Origin: Alphaproteobacteria bacterium
GTDB lineage: Bacteria > Pseudomonadota > Alphaproteobacteria > UBA11222
Assembly (NCBI GenBank): GCA_009693835.1
Contig: SHWM01000015.1
Coordinates: 1 to 41,522 of the forward strand
Direction of reading: 5' to 3'
DNA length: 41,522 nt
A program made the position numbers and the translations under genes. The notes beneath the pieces were generated by a model. The model was not told the DNA's origin, did not search any database, and saw only the letters and a program-made list of their open reading frames with translations. Below, piece after piece: positions 6,824 to 14,738 of the stretch (position 1 is the stretch's first letter; each line of letters starts with the position of its first letter).

Positions 6824-8490
6824 GCCGCGCTCACCCGCAGAACTTCTTCCAGCGACGTTATGCCGCCTGCAACTTTCGCCAGACCATCGGCGTGCAGGGT
6901 ACGCATGCCTTCGGCGGCCAGAGCGCGCTGAATTTCCGCACTGCTGGCGCGCGCTAGTATGAGATTTTGCAGGACCTCGCCGGCCGGCATATATTCCGCC
7001 ACCACGGTCCGGCCGGCATAACCGGTATTCCGGCAGGCTGGGCAACCGCCCGCCCGCCAGATTTTCGTCTCCGGAGCCAGGCCCGGCGCCGCCCCTGCCC
7101 GGCTGGCCAGAGCGTCTTCCATCCTGCAGTGCGGACACAGTTTACGGATCAGGCGCTGCGCCACCACGCCGCGCAGCGTGGAGGCCAGCAGATAGGGCTC
7201 CACACCCATATCCGTGAGGCGCGCCACCGCACCCGCCGCGTCATTGGTGTGCAGTGAACACAGGACCAGATGGCCCGTGAGCGCCGCCTGAATAGCGATA
7301 TGCGCGGTTTCGGAATCCCGCGCTTCCCCCACCATGATCACATCGGGATCGTGCCGCAGGGCGGCGCGCAAAATCTCTGAAAAGCCCAGCCCGATCTGCG
7401 GCCGCACCTGTATCTGGTTGACGCCTTCAATCTGATATTCGACCGGGTCCTCGACCGAGACGATCTTGGTCTGCTCGTTCTGTAATTGACGCAGGATGGC
7501 GTACAGAGTCGTTGTCTTGCCGCTGCCTGTCGGGCCGCAGACCAGCATGATCCCATGCGGGTGGCGCAGCACGTTATCCACCTGCGCCCGCAACTCTGTC
7601 CCAAAGCCCAGAAGGCCGAGATCAAGCGGCGCGCGCGTCTGGTCGAGGATCCGTAACACCACCCCCTCGCCGTGCTGGGTAGGCAAGATGGAGACACGCA
7701 GATCGACGCGCCGCCCTTCCACATTGATCAGACAGCGTCCGTCCTGGGGCTTGCGGCGTTCGCCCATGTCCATCGCTGCCAGAACCTTTATGCGCCCAAT
7801 CAGGGCCGGGAAATGCATAAAATCGGGGGCCTGCACCGCCGAAAGAACACCATCTATCCGATATCGAACGGTCAGGCTGCCATCGAATGGCTCGATATGT
7901 ATGTCCGACGCCTGCGCATGAATGGCGCTGGCAATGATTTGCGAGACCAGGCGCACCGCAACCGCCTCACTGCCGTGCTCGCGTAAATATTGTATATCCG
8001 CCGCCCAATGGTCCGGGGACGCCGCGTTCGATGCCGGTGCGGCGCTGTCCTTTCCCGGCGGACCATACAGACGGACCAGCGCCGCATCAATGTCGCCGGG
8101 AATCCCCACCTCAATGATCGGGTCTGTACCAACGGCCAGACGCAGCGCCTCGCAGGCGTCCTTATCAAACGGATCGGCCATGGCGACCACCAGCCGCCCG
8201 GTGTCTTCGCGCAACGGTATAATCCGCGCCTTACGCAGGAATACCGCCGACAACCGGCCCGGCCATATCTGGAGAGACGGAAAGGCCTCGGCAGACACCA
8301 GCGGCAATCCCAAAATCCCGGCATAGGCCGCGGCCATGTCACGCTCCGCCACCAGCCCCAGACGGGTCAGGGCCAGATCGACGCGCCCGCCAATGGATTC
8401 CTGCGTCCTTGCAGCGCGGGCAAGCTGCTCCGCCTTCAGCACCCCACGTTCAATGAGGGCCTGGGCAACCTGGCCGGGAATGTCTCCCAT
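6820..8490 (-). CDS. gspE: Type II secretion ATPase GspE
   Basis: This is the cytoplasmic hexameric ATPase that drives pseudopilus assembly. From the ATG at 8490 it is 556 residues. Visible features: an N-terminal N1E-like domain; Walker A GPTGSGKTT at about 319-327; Asp box SVEDPVEYQ near 345; Walker B DPDVIMVGEA near 381; His box SLHTNDA near 412; and a four-cysteine metal site, LCPHC near 451 and CPAC near 483. I chose ATG 8490 because GAAGGAACAG stands directly before it and the text MGDIPGQVAQALIERGVLK fits the family start. The frame also extends to an ATG at 8580 with no ribosome site. gspE is the first gene of the operon; gspC and gspD, which often precede it, are absent. Confidence 0.93.
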   Translation of the reverse strand: MGDIPGQVAQALIERGVLKAEQLARAARTQESIGGRVDLALTRLGLVAERDMAAAYAGILGLPLVSAEAFPSLQIWPGRLSAVFLRKARIIPLREDTGRLVVAMADPFDKDACEALRLAVGTDPIIEVGIPGDIDAALVRLYGPPGKDSAAPASNAASPDHWAADIQYLREHGSEAVAVRLVSQIIASAIHAQASDIHIEPFDGSLTVRYRIDGVLSAVQAPDFMHFPALIGRIKVLAAMDMGERRKPQDGRCLINVEGRRVDLRVSILPTQHGEGVVLRILDQTRAPLDLGLLGFGTELRAQVDNVLRHPHGIMLVCGPTGSGKTTTLYAILRQLQNEQTKIVSVEDPVEYQIEGVNQIQVRPQIGLGFSEILRAALRHDPDVIMVGEARDSETAHIAIQAALTGHLVLCSLHTNDAAGAVARLTDMGVEPYLLASTLRGVVAQRLIRKLCPHCRMEDALASRAGAAPGLAPETKIWRAGGCPACRNTGYAGRTVVAEYMPAGEVLQNLILARASSAEIQRALAAEGMRTLHADGLAKVAGGITSLEEVLRVSAA

Positions 8491-8667
8491 CTGTTCCTTC
8501 ACCGCCTGTCCTGTAAGTGAGCCACATGCTCCTGCATATCGGGCTGAAGCTGATTTTAGCCTATCCGCCATGCGAATCACATTCTAACGTCGCCAGAGCA
8601 GCGTGCGGCCATCCGGAATCGCGGTGATTCGCGCATGATCGCATAAAGCTGCCCTAACTTATAATAA

Positions 8668-8730
8668 CTAGAGCAACTTTATTCGATCACATGGAACCAG
8701 ATGGTTCTATGTGGCCGCATGTTGCTCTAG
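8668..8730. repeat. Intergenic palindrome, AGAGC family, copy 1
   Basis: A 63-bp two-tier inverted repeat lies in the divergent gspE/cytochrome gap. Outer arms CTAGAGCAAC (8668-8677) and GTTGCTCTAG (8721-8730) pair perfectly. Inner arms CACATGGAACC (8688-8698) and GGTTCTATGTG (8703-8713) pair with one G/T wobble around a four-base loop AGAT. The plan, with an outer AGAGC arm and an inner GAACC-loop-GGTTC hairpin, recurs at 40653-40743 with different arm sequences. The rest of the 8491-8809 gap shows only the small inverted repeat at 8764-8787. Confidence 0.8.
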
Positions 8731-8763
8731 ACTATTGCTGTTGAGTCATCGCGGACTATAAGG

Positions 8764-8787
8764 GATAAAACGGAGCCTGATTTTATC
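8764..8787 (+). promoter_or_regulatory. Small inverted repeat in the cytochrome leader
   Basis: GATAAAA (8764-8770) and TTTTATC (8781-8787) form a perfect 7-bp inverted repeat with a ten-base spacer, 22 bases before the cytochrome ATG at 8810. The position between any promoter and the AGGGGG ribosome site (8798-8803) would suit an operator or an mRNA hairpin. No function is demonstrated. Confidence 0.3.
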
Positions 8788-8809
8788 TCGCATTCATAGG
8801 GGGCGGCAT

Positions 8810-10141
8810 ATGAAAAATCGCATGCTTGCGAAGACCTGCCTGCCACCTATGCCTGCCATTCTATTGTTTCTGATGTGGCTTGCCATGCCTGCACTGGCCA
8901 TGGAGCCAGAGGGACCGCATCTGGGTGTGGCCTCCTGTGCGGGCAGCACCTGTCATGGCGCGACCTCGCCGGTGGCGGGCGTCAACGTGCAACTCAATGA
9001 ATATGTCACCTGGGTGCGGCAGGACAGGCACGCCAAGGCCTATGAGGCGCTGCTCAGTGAGCAGTCGAAGCGCATTGCCCATAATCTGGGAATCGGGGAG
9101 GCGCATACAGCCAAAATCTGTCTGGACTGCCATGCGGATAATCCGGCTGCCGCCATGCGCGGACCTATTTTGCAGATCAGCGAAGGGATAGGCTGCGAAG
9201 GCTGTCATGGCGGCGCGCAAAACTGGCTCAGCAGCCATACCGCAGGACCGCCGCGCGCTGATAACGTCGCCAGGGGCATGACCGCCACCGAAGATCCCGT
9301 CGCACGGGCAACGCTCTGCCTGTCCTGCCATTTCGGGAATCAGGATAAATTCGTCACGCACCGGATGATGGGGGCGGGCCATCCGCGCATGAGCTTTGAG
9401 CTGAATACGTTCACGCAATTGCAGCCCGCGCATTTTGTGGTGGATGAGGACTATCAGAAACGCAAAGGCGTTATCCCGGACGCCAAATTATGGGCCATCG
9501 GCCAGGCCGTCACGGCGCACGAACATATGACGGTGCTGGCCGACAGCAAGCGCAACCGCGACGGTCTGTTTCCTGAATTTGTGCTGTTCGACTGCCATTC
9601 CTGTCACACGCCCATGAGCAGCAAAAACTGGATGCCGCGCAACAATGGCGTGCGCATCCCCGGCATGCCGCATGTCAATGATTCCAGCCTCGTGATGTTG
9701 CAGGTGCTGACCAATGTGCTGGACCCGGCGCTGGGCAAGGCCATCGCTGCGAAAACCCAGGCCCTGCATGGTGAGGGATCGAAAGGCATGGCTCAGCTTT
9801 CCACCGCCGCTGGCGATCTGCGAGAGTTAACCGCGCGGATGGTGACGAAGTTTGCCGGCAGCCCCTTTGATGGCAAAGTCATCAAAGCCATGATCCGGGG
9901 GCTGGTGCAGGCCGGTCTGGATGGCGCTTACAGCGATTATTCGAACGCCGAACAGGCCGCGATGGCAATCGACACTCTGGTCGCTGCGATGCGGACAGAA
10001 AAGACGGCTTCCGAGAAAGAACTGCAAAACCTCGCCAGGGCGCTGGATGCTGTGTTTGCGGCGACGGCGAAAGACGAAGCCTATCAGCCTGCCCGGTTTA
10101 ACGCGGCGCTGACGGGCGTACGCGCCGCGCTGGGGGGATAA
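8810..10141 (+). CDS. Secreted multiheme c-type cytochrome, cytochrome c554/c'-like
   Basis: The 443-residue protein has a Sec signal peptide with likely cleavage after AMPALA (residue 30), so it acts in the periplasm. It has four canonical heme sites, CLDCH (104-108), CEGCH (129-133), CLSCH (170-174) and CHSCH (262-266), and a fifth, CAGSTCH (43-49), spaced CX4CH. Extra histidines, including those in HRMMGAGHPRMSFE (184-197), could be distal ligands. This fits the cytochrome c554/c-prime multiheme family, which carries electrons and is sometimes catalytic. The C-terminal 170 residues are helical and lack heme sites. ATG 8810 is preceded by AGGGGG with six-base spacing. The gene is followed 10 bases later by an MFS transporter. 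Its redox partner and substrate are unknown. Confidence 0.85.
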   Translation: MKNRMLAKTCLPPMPAILLFLMWLAMPALAMEPEGPHLGVASCAGSTCHGATSPVAGVNVQLNEYVTWVRQDRHAKAYEALLSEQSKRIAHNLGIGEAHTAKICLDCHADNPAAAMRGPILQISEGIGCEGCHGGAQNWLSSHTAGPPRADNVARGMTATEDPVARATLCLSCHFGNQDKFVTHRMMGAGHPRMSFELNTFTQLQPAHFVVDEDYQKRKGVIPDAKLWAIGQAVTAHEHMTVLADSKRNRDGLFPEFVLFDCHSCHTPMSSKNWMPRNNGVRIPGMPHVNDSSLVMLQVLTNVLDPALGKAIAAKTQALHGEGSKGMAQLSTAAGDLRELTARMVTKFAGSPFDGKVIKAMIRGLVQAGLDGAYSDYSNAEQAAMAIDTLVAAMRTEKTASEKELQNLARALDAVFAATAKDEAYQPARFNAALTGVRAALGG

Positions 10142-10151
10142 AATCCTGACC

Positions 10152-11768
10152 ATGCCCGCGTCATCGGAATCGGCAAACCGGGCAAAACCCGATGCCATTG
10201 GCAGTGAGGAAAGATTTGTCATCTTCGCATCATCGCTGGGCACGGTGTTCGAATGGTATGATTTTTTCCTCTACGCGACCCTGGCGCCTTTTTTTGCCAC
10301 GCTGTTTTTTCCGCCCGGAAATGAGATGGCGGCGCTGATGTCGGCCTTCGCCACTTATGCGGCAGGCTTTCTGGTGCGCCCTTTCGGCGCGCTGGTGTTT
10401 GGACGCATTGGCGACATTTCGGGACGCAAATACGCCTTTCTGGTCACGATCATTGTCATGGGTGCCGCCACTTTCGGGGTGGGCCTTTTGCCGACATTTT
10501 CCGCCATCGGCTGGCTCGCCCCCATACTTCTGGTCAGCCTGCGCCTGCTGCAGGGGCTGGCGCTCGGCGGCGAATATGGCGGGGCCGCCACCTATGTGGC
10601 GGAACATTCAGCCCAGAACCGGCGCGGCTTCACCACCAGCTTTATTCAAATGACGGCCACAGCGGGGTTTTTTCTGGCGCTGCTCATCATCGGGCTGTGC
10701 CGCATATTTCTGGACACACAGGTTTTTGTTGACTGGGGCTGGCGTCTGCCCTTTCTCGTCTCGCTGGTTCTGCTGGTGTTTTCGGTGATTATCCGGCTGC
10801 GGCTGAGTGAATCGCCGGTGTTCCAGAAAATGCAGGCCGAAGGCAGAGGCTCCAAACATCCGCTCACGGATAGTTTCCTGCGCTATCCCAACAATAAGTT
10901 TGCAGCACTGGCGCTGTTTGGGGCCACGGCCGGCCAGGGTGTCGTATGGTATACGGGACAGTTCTATACGCTGTTTTTCATCCAGATCACCCTGAAGCTG
11001 GATTTCCTGCTGGCCTATATGCTGATCGGGCTGTCTTTGCTGGCCGGGTCGCCCATGCTGGTGTTTTTTGGCTGGCTGTCGGACAGGATCGGACGGCTGA
11101 AAATCATCATGGCGGGCTGCCTGCTGGCGGCTCTGTGCTACTTCCCGCTGTTTGGCGCCTTGACCCAGGCGATCAATCCCGATCTGGCGGCGTTTCACGA
11201 AAGCAGAACCATCACGGTTTCCGCCGACGCCCGTGAATGCAGCCTGCATATTTTCGTAGGGCCGTGGTCAAGCTTTTCCGATTGCGACCGCGCGCAGGAT
11301 TTTGTCACCAAGCTGGGCGTTTCGTTTCAGCAGACGGACACGCCCGGCCAGCCGGTCAGCCTCGGCATTGACGGCGCGCGGATCGAGGGATGGGACGCCG
11401 CCCGCTGGCAGGCCGCCTTTACCGACGCCGGGCTGCCCGCAAAGGCCGACCCCGCCAAGGTAAACTGGATCAAGGCCGAACTGATCCTGATCGCCATGCT
11501 GGTGTTCGTGGGCATGGTCTATGGCCCCATTGCCGCCTATCTGGTGGAGCTGTTCCCCGCCAAAATCCGCTATACTTCCATGTCGCTGCCCTATCATATC
11601 GGCAATGGCTGGTTCGGGGGCATGCTCCCCCTGCTGGCGACAGCCATCGTGGCGGCCACCGGAAACATCTATAACGGTCTATGGTATCCCATTCTGGTCG
11701 CGCTGATGACCAGCATTGTCGGCATGGCGTTCCTGCATGAGACAAAAAACGTCGACATTACGCATTAA
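10152..11768 (+). CDS. MFS transporter, metabolite:H+ symporter (ProP/ShiA-like), with large periplasmic loop
   Basis: The 538-residue inner-membrane protein has an MHS-type start ([20 protein letters not shown]), the MFS loop signature [10 protein letters not shown] (84-93), [15 protein letters not shown] (131-145) and a second loop motif [11 protein letters not shown] (307-317). Family substrates include organic acids, shikimate, proline/betaine and alpha-ketoglutarate. About 100 extra residues (340-440) sit between TM9 and TM10; with the N terminus inside, this loop faces the periplasm. It has two cysteines (C363, C378). The gene lies ten bases after the cytochrome gene on the same strand and is probably cotranscribed. 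The substrate cannot be read from the sequence. Confidence 0.85.
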   Translation: MPASSESANRAKPDAIGSEERFVIFASSLGTVFEWYDFFLYATLAPFFATLFFPPGNEMAALMSAFATYAAGFLVRPFGALVFGRIGDISGRKYAFLVTIIVMGAATFGVGLLPTFSAIGWLAPILLVSLRLLQGLALGGEYGGAATYVAEHSAQNRRGFTTSFIQMTATAGFFLALLIIGLCRIFLDTQVFVDWGWRLPFLVSLVLLVFSVIIRLRLSESPVFQKMQAEGRGSKHPLTDSFLRYPNNKFAALALFGATAGQGVVWYTGQFYTLFFIQITLKLDFLLAYMLIGLSLLAGSPMLVFFGWLSDRIGRLKIIMAGCLLAALCYFPLFGALTQAINPDLAAFHESRTITVSADARECSLHIFVGPWSSFSDCDRAQDFVTKLGVSFQQTDTPGQPVSLGIDGARIEGWDAARWQAAFTDAGLPAKADPAKVNWIKAELILIAMLVFVGMVYGPIAAYLVELFPAKIRYTSMSLPYHIGNGWFGGMLPLLATAIVAATGNIYNGLWYPILVALMTSIVGMAFLHETKNVDITH

Positions 11769-11818
11769 TCAGGGTGCGCCGCCCGCACAGTTGGGGTATG
11801 CATCCATGGCTCATAGGA

Positions 11819-11895
11819 CGGGGAGTGGCGCAGCCTGGTAGCGCATCTGCTTTGGGAGCAGAGGGTCGCTGGTTCGAATCCAGTCTCCCCGACCA
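11819..11895 (+). tRNA. tRNA-Pro (anticodon UGG)
   Basis: The 77-base gene folds as a full cloverleaf. Acceptor arms CGGGGAG (11819-11825) and CTCCCCG (11885-11891) pair perfectly. The anticodon stem-loop TCTGC-TTTGGGA-GCAGA gives anticodon TGG, read as proline. The T arm has GGTTCGAATCC, and the discriminator A with encoded CCA ends at 11895. An open frame across the gene is not coding. Confidence 0.97.
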
Positions 11896-11996
11896 GCCTT
11901 CGCACTACGTGCTTCGGCTCGGCGCGCCACGGAGTGGCTTGACGGGGCCAACACGTTAGGAGAAGGCTGTCACGCCGAAGTGCGCAGCACGAAGGC
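11896..11996. repeat. Inverted-repeat segment between tRNA-Pro and the GIY-YIG gene
   Basis: Starting at the base after the tRNA CCA, arm 1 (11896-11918) and arm 2 (11974-11996) are inverted copies at their ends: GCCTTCG/CGAAGGC and CTTCGGC/GCCGAAG pair perfectly. The middle of each arm is its own short hairpin, GCAC-TAC-GTGC in arm 1 and GTGC-GCA-GCAC in arm 2. The 55 bases between the arms contain no gene. The segment ends 15 bases before the GIY-YIG start and may belong to the same transferred unit. Confidence 0.65.
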
Positions 11997-12011
11997 GGAC
12001 TGGAGCAGCAT

Positions 12012-12251
12012 ATGAAGTATGTTTATATCCTTCAGAGCCTGTCTGATCCCAGTCGATTTTACGACGGAATAACCGAAGATTTGAAATCCAGATTAAAACA
12101 GCATAATGCCGGAGAAGTGCTTCATACGGCCAAGTATAAACCTTGGAAGATAAAAAACTACCTTGCATTTGATTATCATAAAAAGGCATTCGCGTTCGAG
12201 AAATATTTGAAATCAGGCTCAGGCAGGGCATTTGCAAAGCGGCATTTTTAG
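12012..12251 (+). CDS. Small GIY-YIG domain protein (YhbQ-like)
   Basis: The 79-residue protein is a single GIY-YIG nuclease domain. It has YVYIL at the N terminus (the GIY position), FYDGIT where the family has YxGxT (the YIG position, with Asp for the usual Val), the catalytic-type Arg in LKSRLKQHNAG, and the metal-binding Glu in FEKYLKSGSG near the C terminus. There is no separate DNA-binding domain. The start is ATG 12012 with GGAG six bases upstream. It is notably richer in A and T than its neighbours. It sits just after tRNA-Pro and the inverted repeat at 11896-11996. Small stand-alone members of this family occur in many alphaproteobacteria; their role is not settled. Confidence 0.85.
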   Translation: MKYVYILQSLSDPSRFYDGITEDLKSRLKQHNAGEVLHTAKYKPWKIKNYLAFDYHKKAFAFEKYLKSGSGRAFAKRHF

Positions 12252-12343
12252 GAAAAAAATTACGACAAAACAAAATGCGATATACCGTCTCCCCCGAGTA
12301 CTTACGCCGCGCCTGACCACTCTCCGCCCCTATTGCGCCAATC

Positions 12344-12372
12344 TTGACGGCGGCTGTCCGCGTGGCGGATAA
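12344..12372 (+). promoter_or_regulatory. Candidate parE promoter
   Basis: TTGACG (12344-12349) and GGATAA (12367-12372) are separated by 17 bases, a reasonable housekeeping sigma promoter for alphaproteobacteria. It would start transcription near 12379, about 35 bases before the parE ATG. The call is by eye only. Confidence 0.4.
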
Positions 12373-12414
12373 GGGTGGTTGCCGCGATTCGGCGCGAAAC
12401 CGTTCCTGGAAGTA

Positions 12415-14385
12415 ATGGCTGACCTTTTCAAAAAACCCCAAAAAACAGCAGATCAGAGCTACACCGCGCAGGATATCGAAGTCCTTGAGGGGCTGGAGCC
12501 GGTGCGGCGGCGTCCGGGCATGTATATTGGCGGCACCGATGAGCGCGCGCTGCATCATCTGGCGGCGGAAATTCTTGATAACGCCATGGACGAGGCGGTG
12601 GCCGGCCACGCCACGCGCATTGAAATGACCCTGGAGGCCGATGGCGGCCTGCGCGTGCATGACAATGGCCGGGGTATCCCCGTCGATCCGCATCCCAAGT
12701 TCAAAAACAAATCAGCGCTGGAAGTCATTCTTACCACCCTTCATTCAGGCGGAAAATTTGGCGGCAAGGCCTATGAGACCTCTGGCGGGCTGCACGGCGT
12801 CGGCCTGTCGGTCGTCAACGCGCTATCAGAAAATCTGACGGTGGAAGTGGCGCGGGACAAGTTTGTCTATGTTCAGGACTATGTCCGGGGCGCGCCCGTC
12901 AGCAAACTGCGCCAGACAGGGCCCGCCACAAACCGGCGCGGCACCACGATCAGCTTTCATCCGGACAAGCAGATTTTTGGGCCGCAGGCGCATTTCAAAC
13001 CCGCACTCGTCTATAAAATGGCCCGGGCCAAGGCCTATCTGTTTGCAGGCGTTGAAATCCGCTGGAAATGCGCCCCTGCCCTGCTGAAAGGCGGGGATGA
13101 TACGCCGGAGAGCGAAGTCCTGCATTTCTCTGGCGGATTAGCAGATTATCTGGCGGCATCTGTCGGCGGCTTCGCGCATGTCACCCCCAACAGTTTTACC
13201 GGCAGCGAGAAACTGCCGAAGGACCGCGGCAAGGTGGAATGGGCCATCGCATGGTACGCCGATGGCGATGCGCTCATGGAATCCTACTGCAACACCATCC
13301 CGACGTCAGCGGGCGGCACCCATGAAACCGGAATAAAAACCGCGCTGTACCGGGCGCTGCGCGCCTATGGCGAGCTGACGGGTAATAAAAAGGCCGCGCT
13401 GCTGACCGCCGAGGATGTCACTGGAACAGCCGGGATTATTCTATCGCTATTTTTGCGTGAACCGGAATTTCAGGGGCAGACGAAGGAAAAGCTTGCATCC
13501 GCAGACGCCGCACGGCTGGTGGAAAACGCCGTGCGCGACCATTTCGACCATTGGCTGTCCGGCGCGCCCAGTGACGCCAACAAGCTTCTGGACTGGTGCA
13601 TCGAGCGCGCCGAGGAACGCCTGCGCCGCCGCCAGGACAGGGAAACCAGCCGGAAGACCGCCACTCGTAAACTGCGCCTTCCCGGCAAACTGTCGGATTG
13701 CTCGAGCGACCGCATTGAGGATACCGAAATCTTTTTGGTCGAAGGCGATAGCGCGGGCGGTTCGGCCAAGCAGGCGCGCGACCGCCGCATACAGGCGATT
13801 TTGCCGTTAAGAGGCAAAATCCTGAACGTCGCCAATGCCTCTCTGGACAAACTTTCCGGCAATCAGGAAATTGCCGACATTTCTCTGGCTCTGGGCTGCG
13901 GCGCAGGGGGTAAATACCGTGAGGGCGATCTGCGCTATGGCAAGGTGATCATCATGACCGACGCCGATGTGGACGGCGCGCATATCGCCTCGCTGCTGAT
14001 CACTTTCTTCTACCGGCAGATGCCGGAACTGATCCGGAGCGGGCGGCTATATCTTGCCCTGCCGCCCCTCTACCGCCTGACGCAGGGCGCCAAAAACGCC
14101 TATGCCCGCGATGACGCGCACAAGGATGAATTGCTGAACACCCTGTTTAGCGGACGGGGCAAGGTGGATGTGGGCCGCTTCAAGGGGTTGGGTGAAATGA
14201 TGCCGGCCCAGTTGCGTGAAACCACAATGGACCCCAGGAAACGCAACCTGTTGCGTGTGATATTGACAGATGCAGGTGAGAGTGAAACGGCCTCTCTGGT
14301 GGAGCAGTTGATGGGGCGCAAGGCGGAATCCCGGTTTGCCTTTATTCAGGAACATGCGGCCTTTGCAACCGGGCTCGATATATAG
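12415..14385 (+). CDS. parE: DNA topoisomerase IV subunit B
   Basis: The 656-residue protein is the ATPase/TOPRIM subunit of topoisomerase IV, which with ParC unlinks replicated chromosomes. GHKL ATPase motifs are EILDNAMDEA, DNGRGIPV and SGGLHGVGLSVVNALS. The TOPRIM part has EIFLVEGDSAGGSAKQARDR and IIMTDADVDGAHI, and the tail has GRFKGLGEMMPAQL. The motif QARDRRIQAILPLRGKILNV and the length, without the extra domain of proteobacterial GyrB, favour ParE over GyrB. ATG 12415 (MADLFKKP) is chosen over an in-frame TTG at 12379 because GGA lies just upstream and the extra 12 residues look unlike the family. No parC is in the window. Confidence 0.93.
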   Translation: MADLFKKPQKTADQSYTAQDIEVLEGLEPVRRRPGMYIGGTDERALHHLAAEILDNAMDEAVAGHATRIEMTLEADGGLRVHDNGRGIPVDPHPKFKNKSALEVILTTLHSGGKFGGKAYETSGGLHGVGLSVVNALSENLTVEVARDKFVYVQDYVRGAPVSKLRQTGPATNRRGTTISFHPDKQIFGPQAHFKPALVYKMARAKAYLFAGVEIRWKCAPALLKGGDDTPESEVLHFSGGLADYLAASVGGFAHVTPNSFTGSEKLPKDRGKVEWAIAWYADGDALMESYCNTIPTSAGGTHETGIKTALYRALRAYGELTGNKKAALLTAEDVTGTAGIILSLFLREPEFQGQTKEKLASADAARLVENAVRDHFDHWLSGAPSDANKLLDWCIERAEERLRRRQDRETSRKTATRKLRLPGKLSDCSSDRIEDTEIFLVEGDSAGGSAKQARDRRIQAILPLRGKILNVANASLDKLSGNQEIADISLALGCGAGGKYREGDLRYGKVIIMTDADVDGAHIASLLITFFYRQMPELIRSGRLYLALPPLYRLTQGAKNAYARDDAHKDELLNTLFSGRGKVDVGRFKGLGEMMPAQLRETTMDPRKRNLLRVILTDAGESETASLVEQLMGRKAESRFAFIQEHAAFATGLDI

Positions 14386-14448
14386 CTTTCCCGCCAACTG
14401 CCGTCAGGTTATTCTGACACCCGCAATTATAATCAACAAGGGAAAGAC

Positions 14449-14724
14449 ATGAAGAAATACATCATCGAACGCGATCTTCCAGCGATTGGCAGCGCCGAGC
14501 GCGAGGCGCTGAAGGCGGCGGCGCAAACCTCCAACAAGGCGCTGGCCGAAATCGGTACCGACATTCAATGGCTGGAATCCTACGTGACAGCAGATAAAAC
14601 CTTTTGCGTGTATCTGGCCAAAGATGAGTCCCTGATCCATGAGCATGCCAAAAAAAGCGGCTTTCCCGCCAACAAGGTGACGGAAGTGCGGCGCATGATC
14701 GATCCCACCACCGCGGCGGGCTGA
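14449..14724 (+). CDS. DUF4242 domain protein
   Basis: This small 91-residue cytoplasmic protein has the full DUF4242 pattern: MKKYIIERDLPAIGS at the start, TDIQWLESYVTADKTFCVYL in the middle and ESLIHEHAKKSGFPANKV near the end, with a closing RRMIDPTTA. The domain is a ferredoxin-like fold; an actinobacterial member has been linked to nickel binding, but no function is established for proteobacterial ones. ATG 14449 has AAGGGA upstream. It lies 63 bases after parE; the gap holds a short GTCAG/CTGAC hairpin (14403-14418). Confidence 0.8.
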   Translation: MKKYIIERDLPAIGSAEREALKAAAQTSNKALAEIGTDIQWLESYVTADKTFCVYLAKDESLIHEHAKKSGFPANKVTEVRRMIDPTTAAG

Positions 14725-14738
14725 AACACCTGGCGCCA

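Noticed and set aside
6824..7138. An N-terminal extension of GspF by 105 residues
   Set aside because: This DNA encodes the conserved C-terminal part of GspE in another frame, and the extension text resembles no GspF.
3175..8490. Type IV pilus or competence pseudopilus operon
   Set aside because: The gene order E-F-G-H-I-J-K, the GspG C-terminal text and a GspK without Glu5 fit type II secretion.
11774..11959. Small open frame across the tRNA gene
   Set aside because: It is a translation of the tRNA-Pro gene and its flank.
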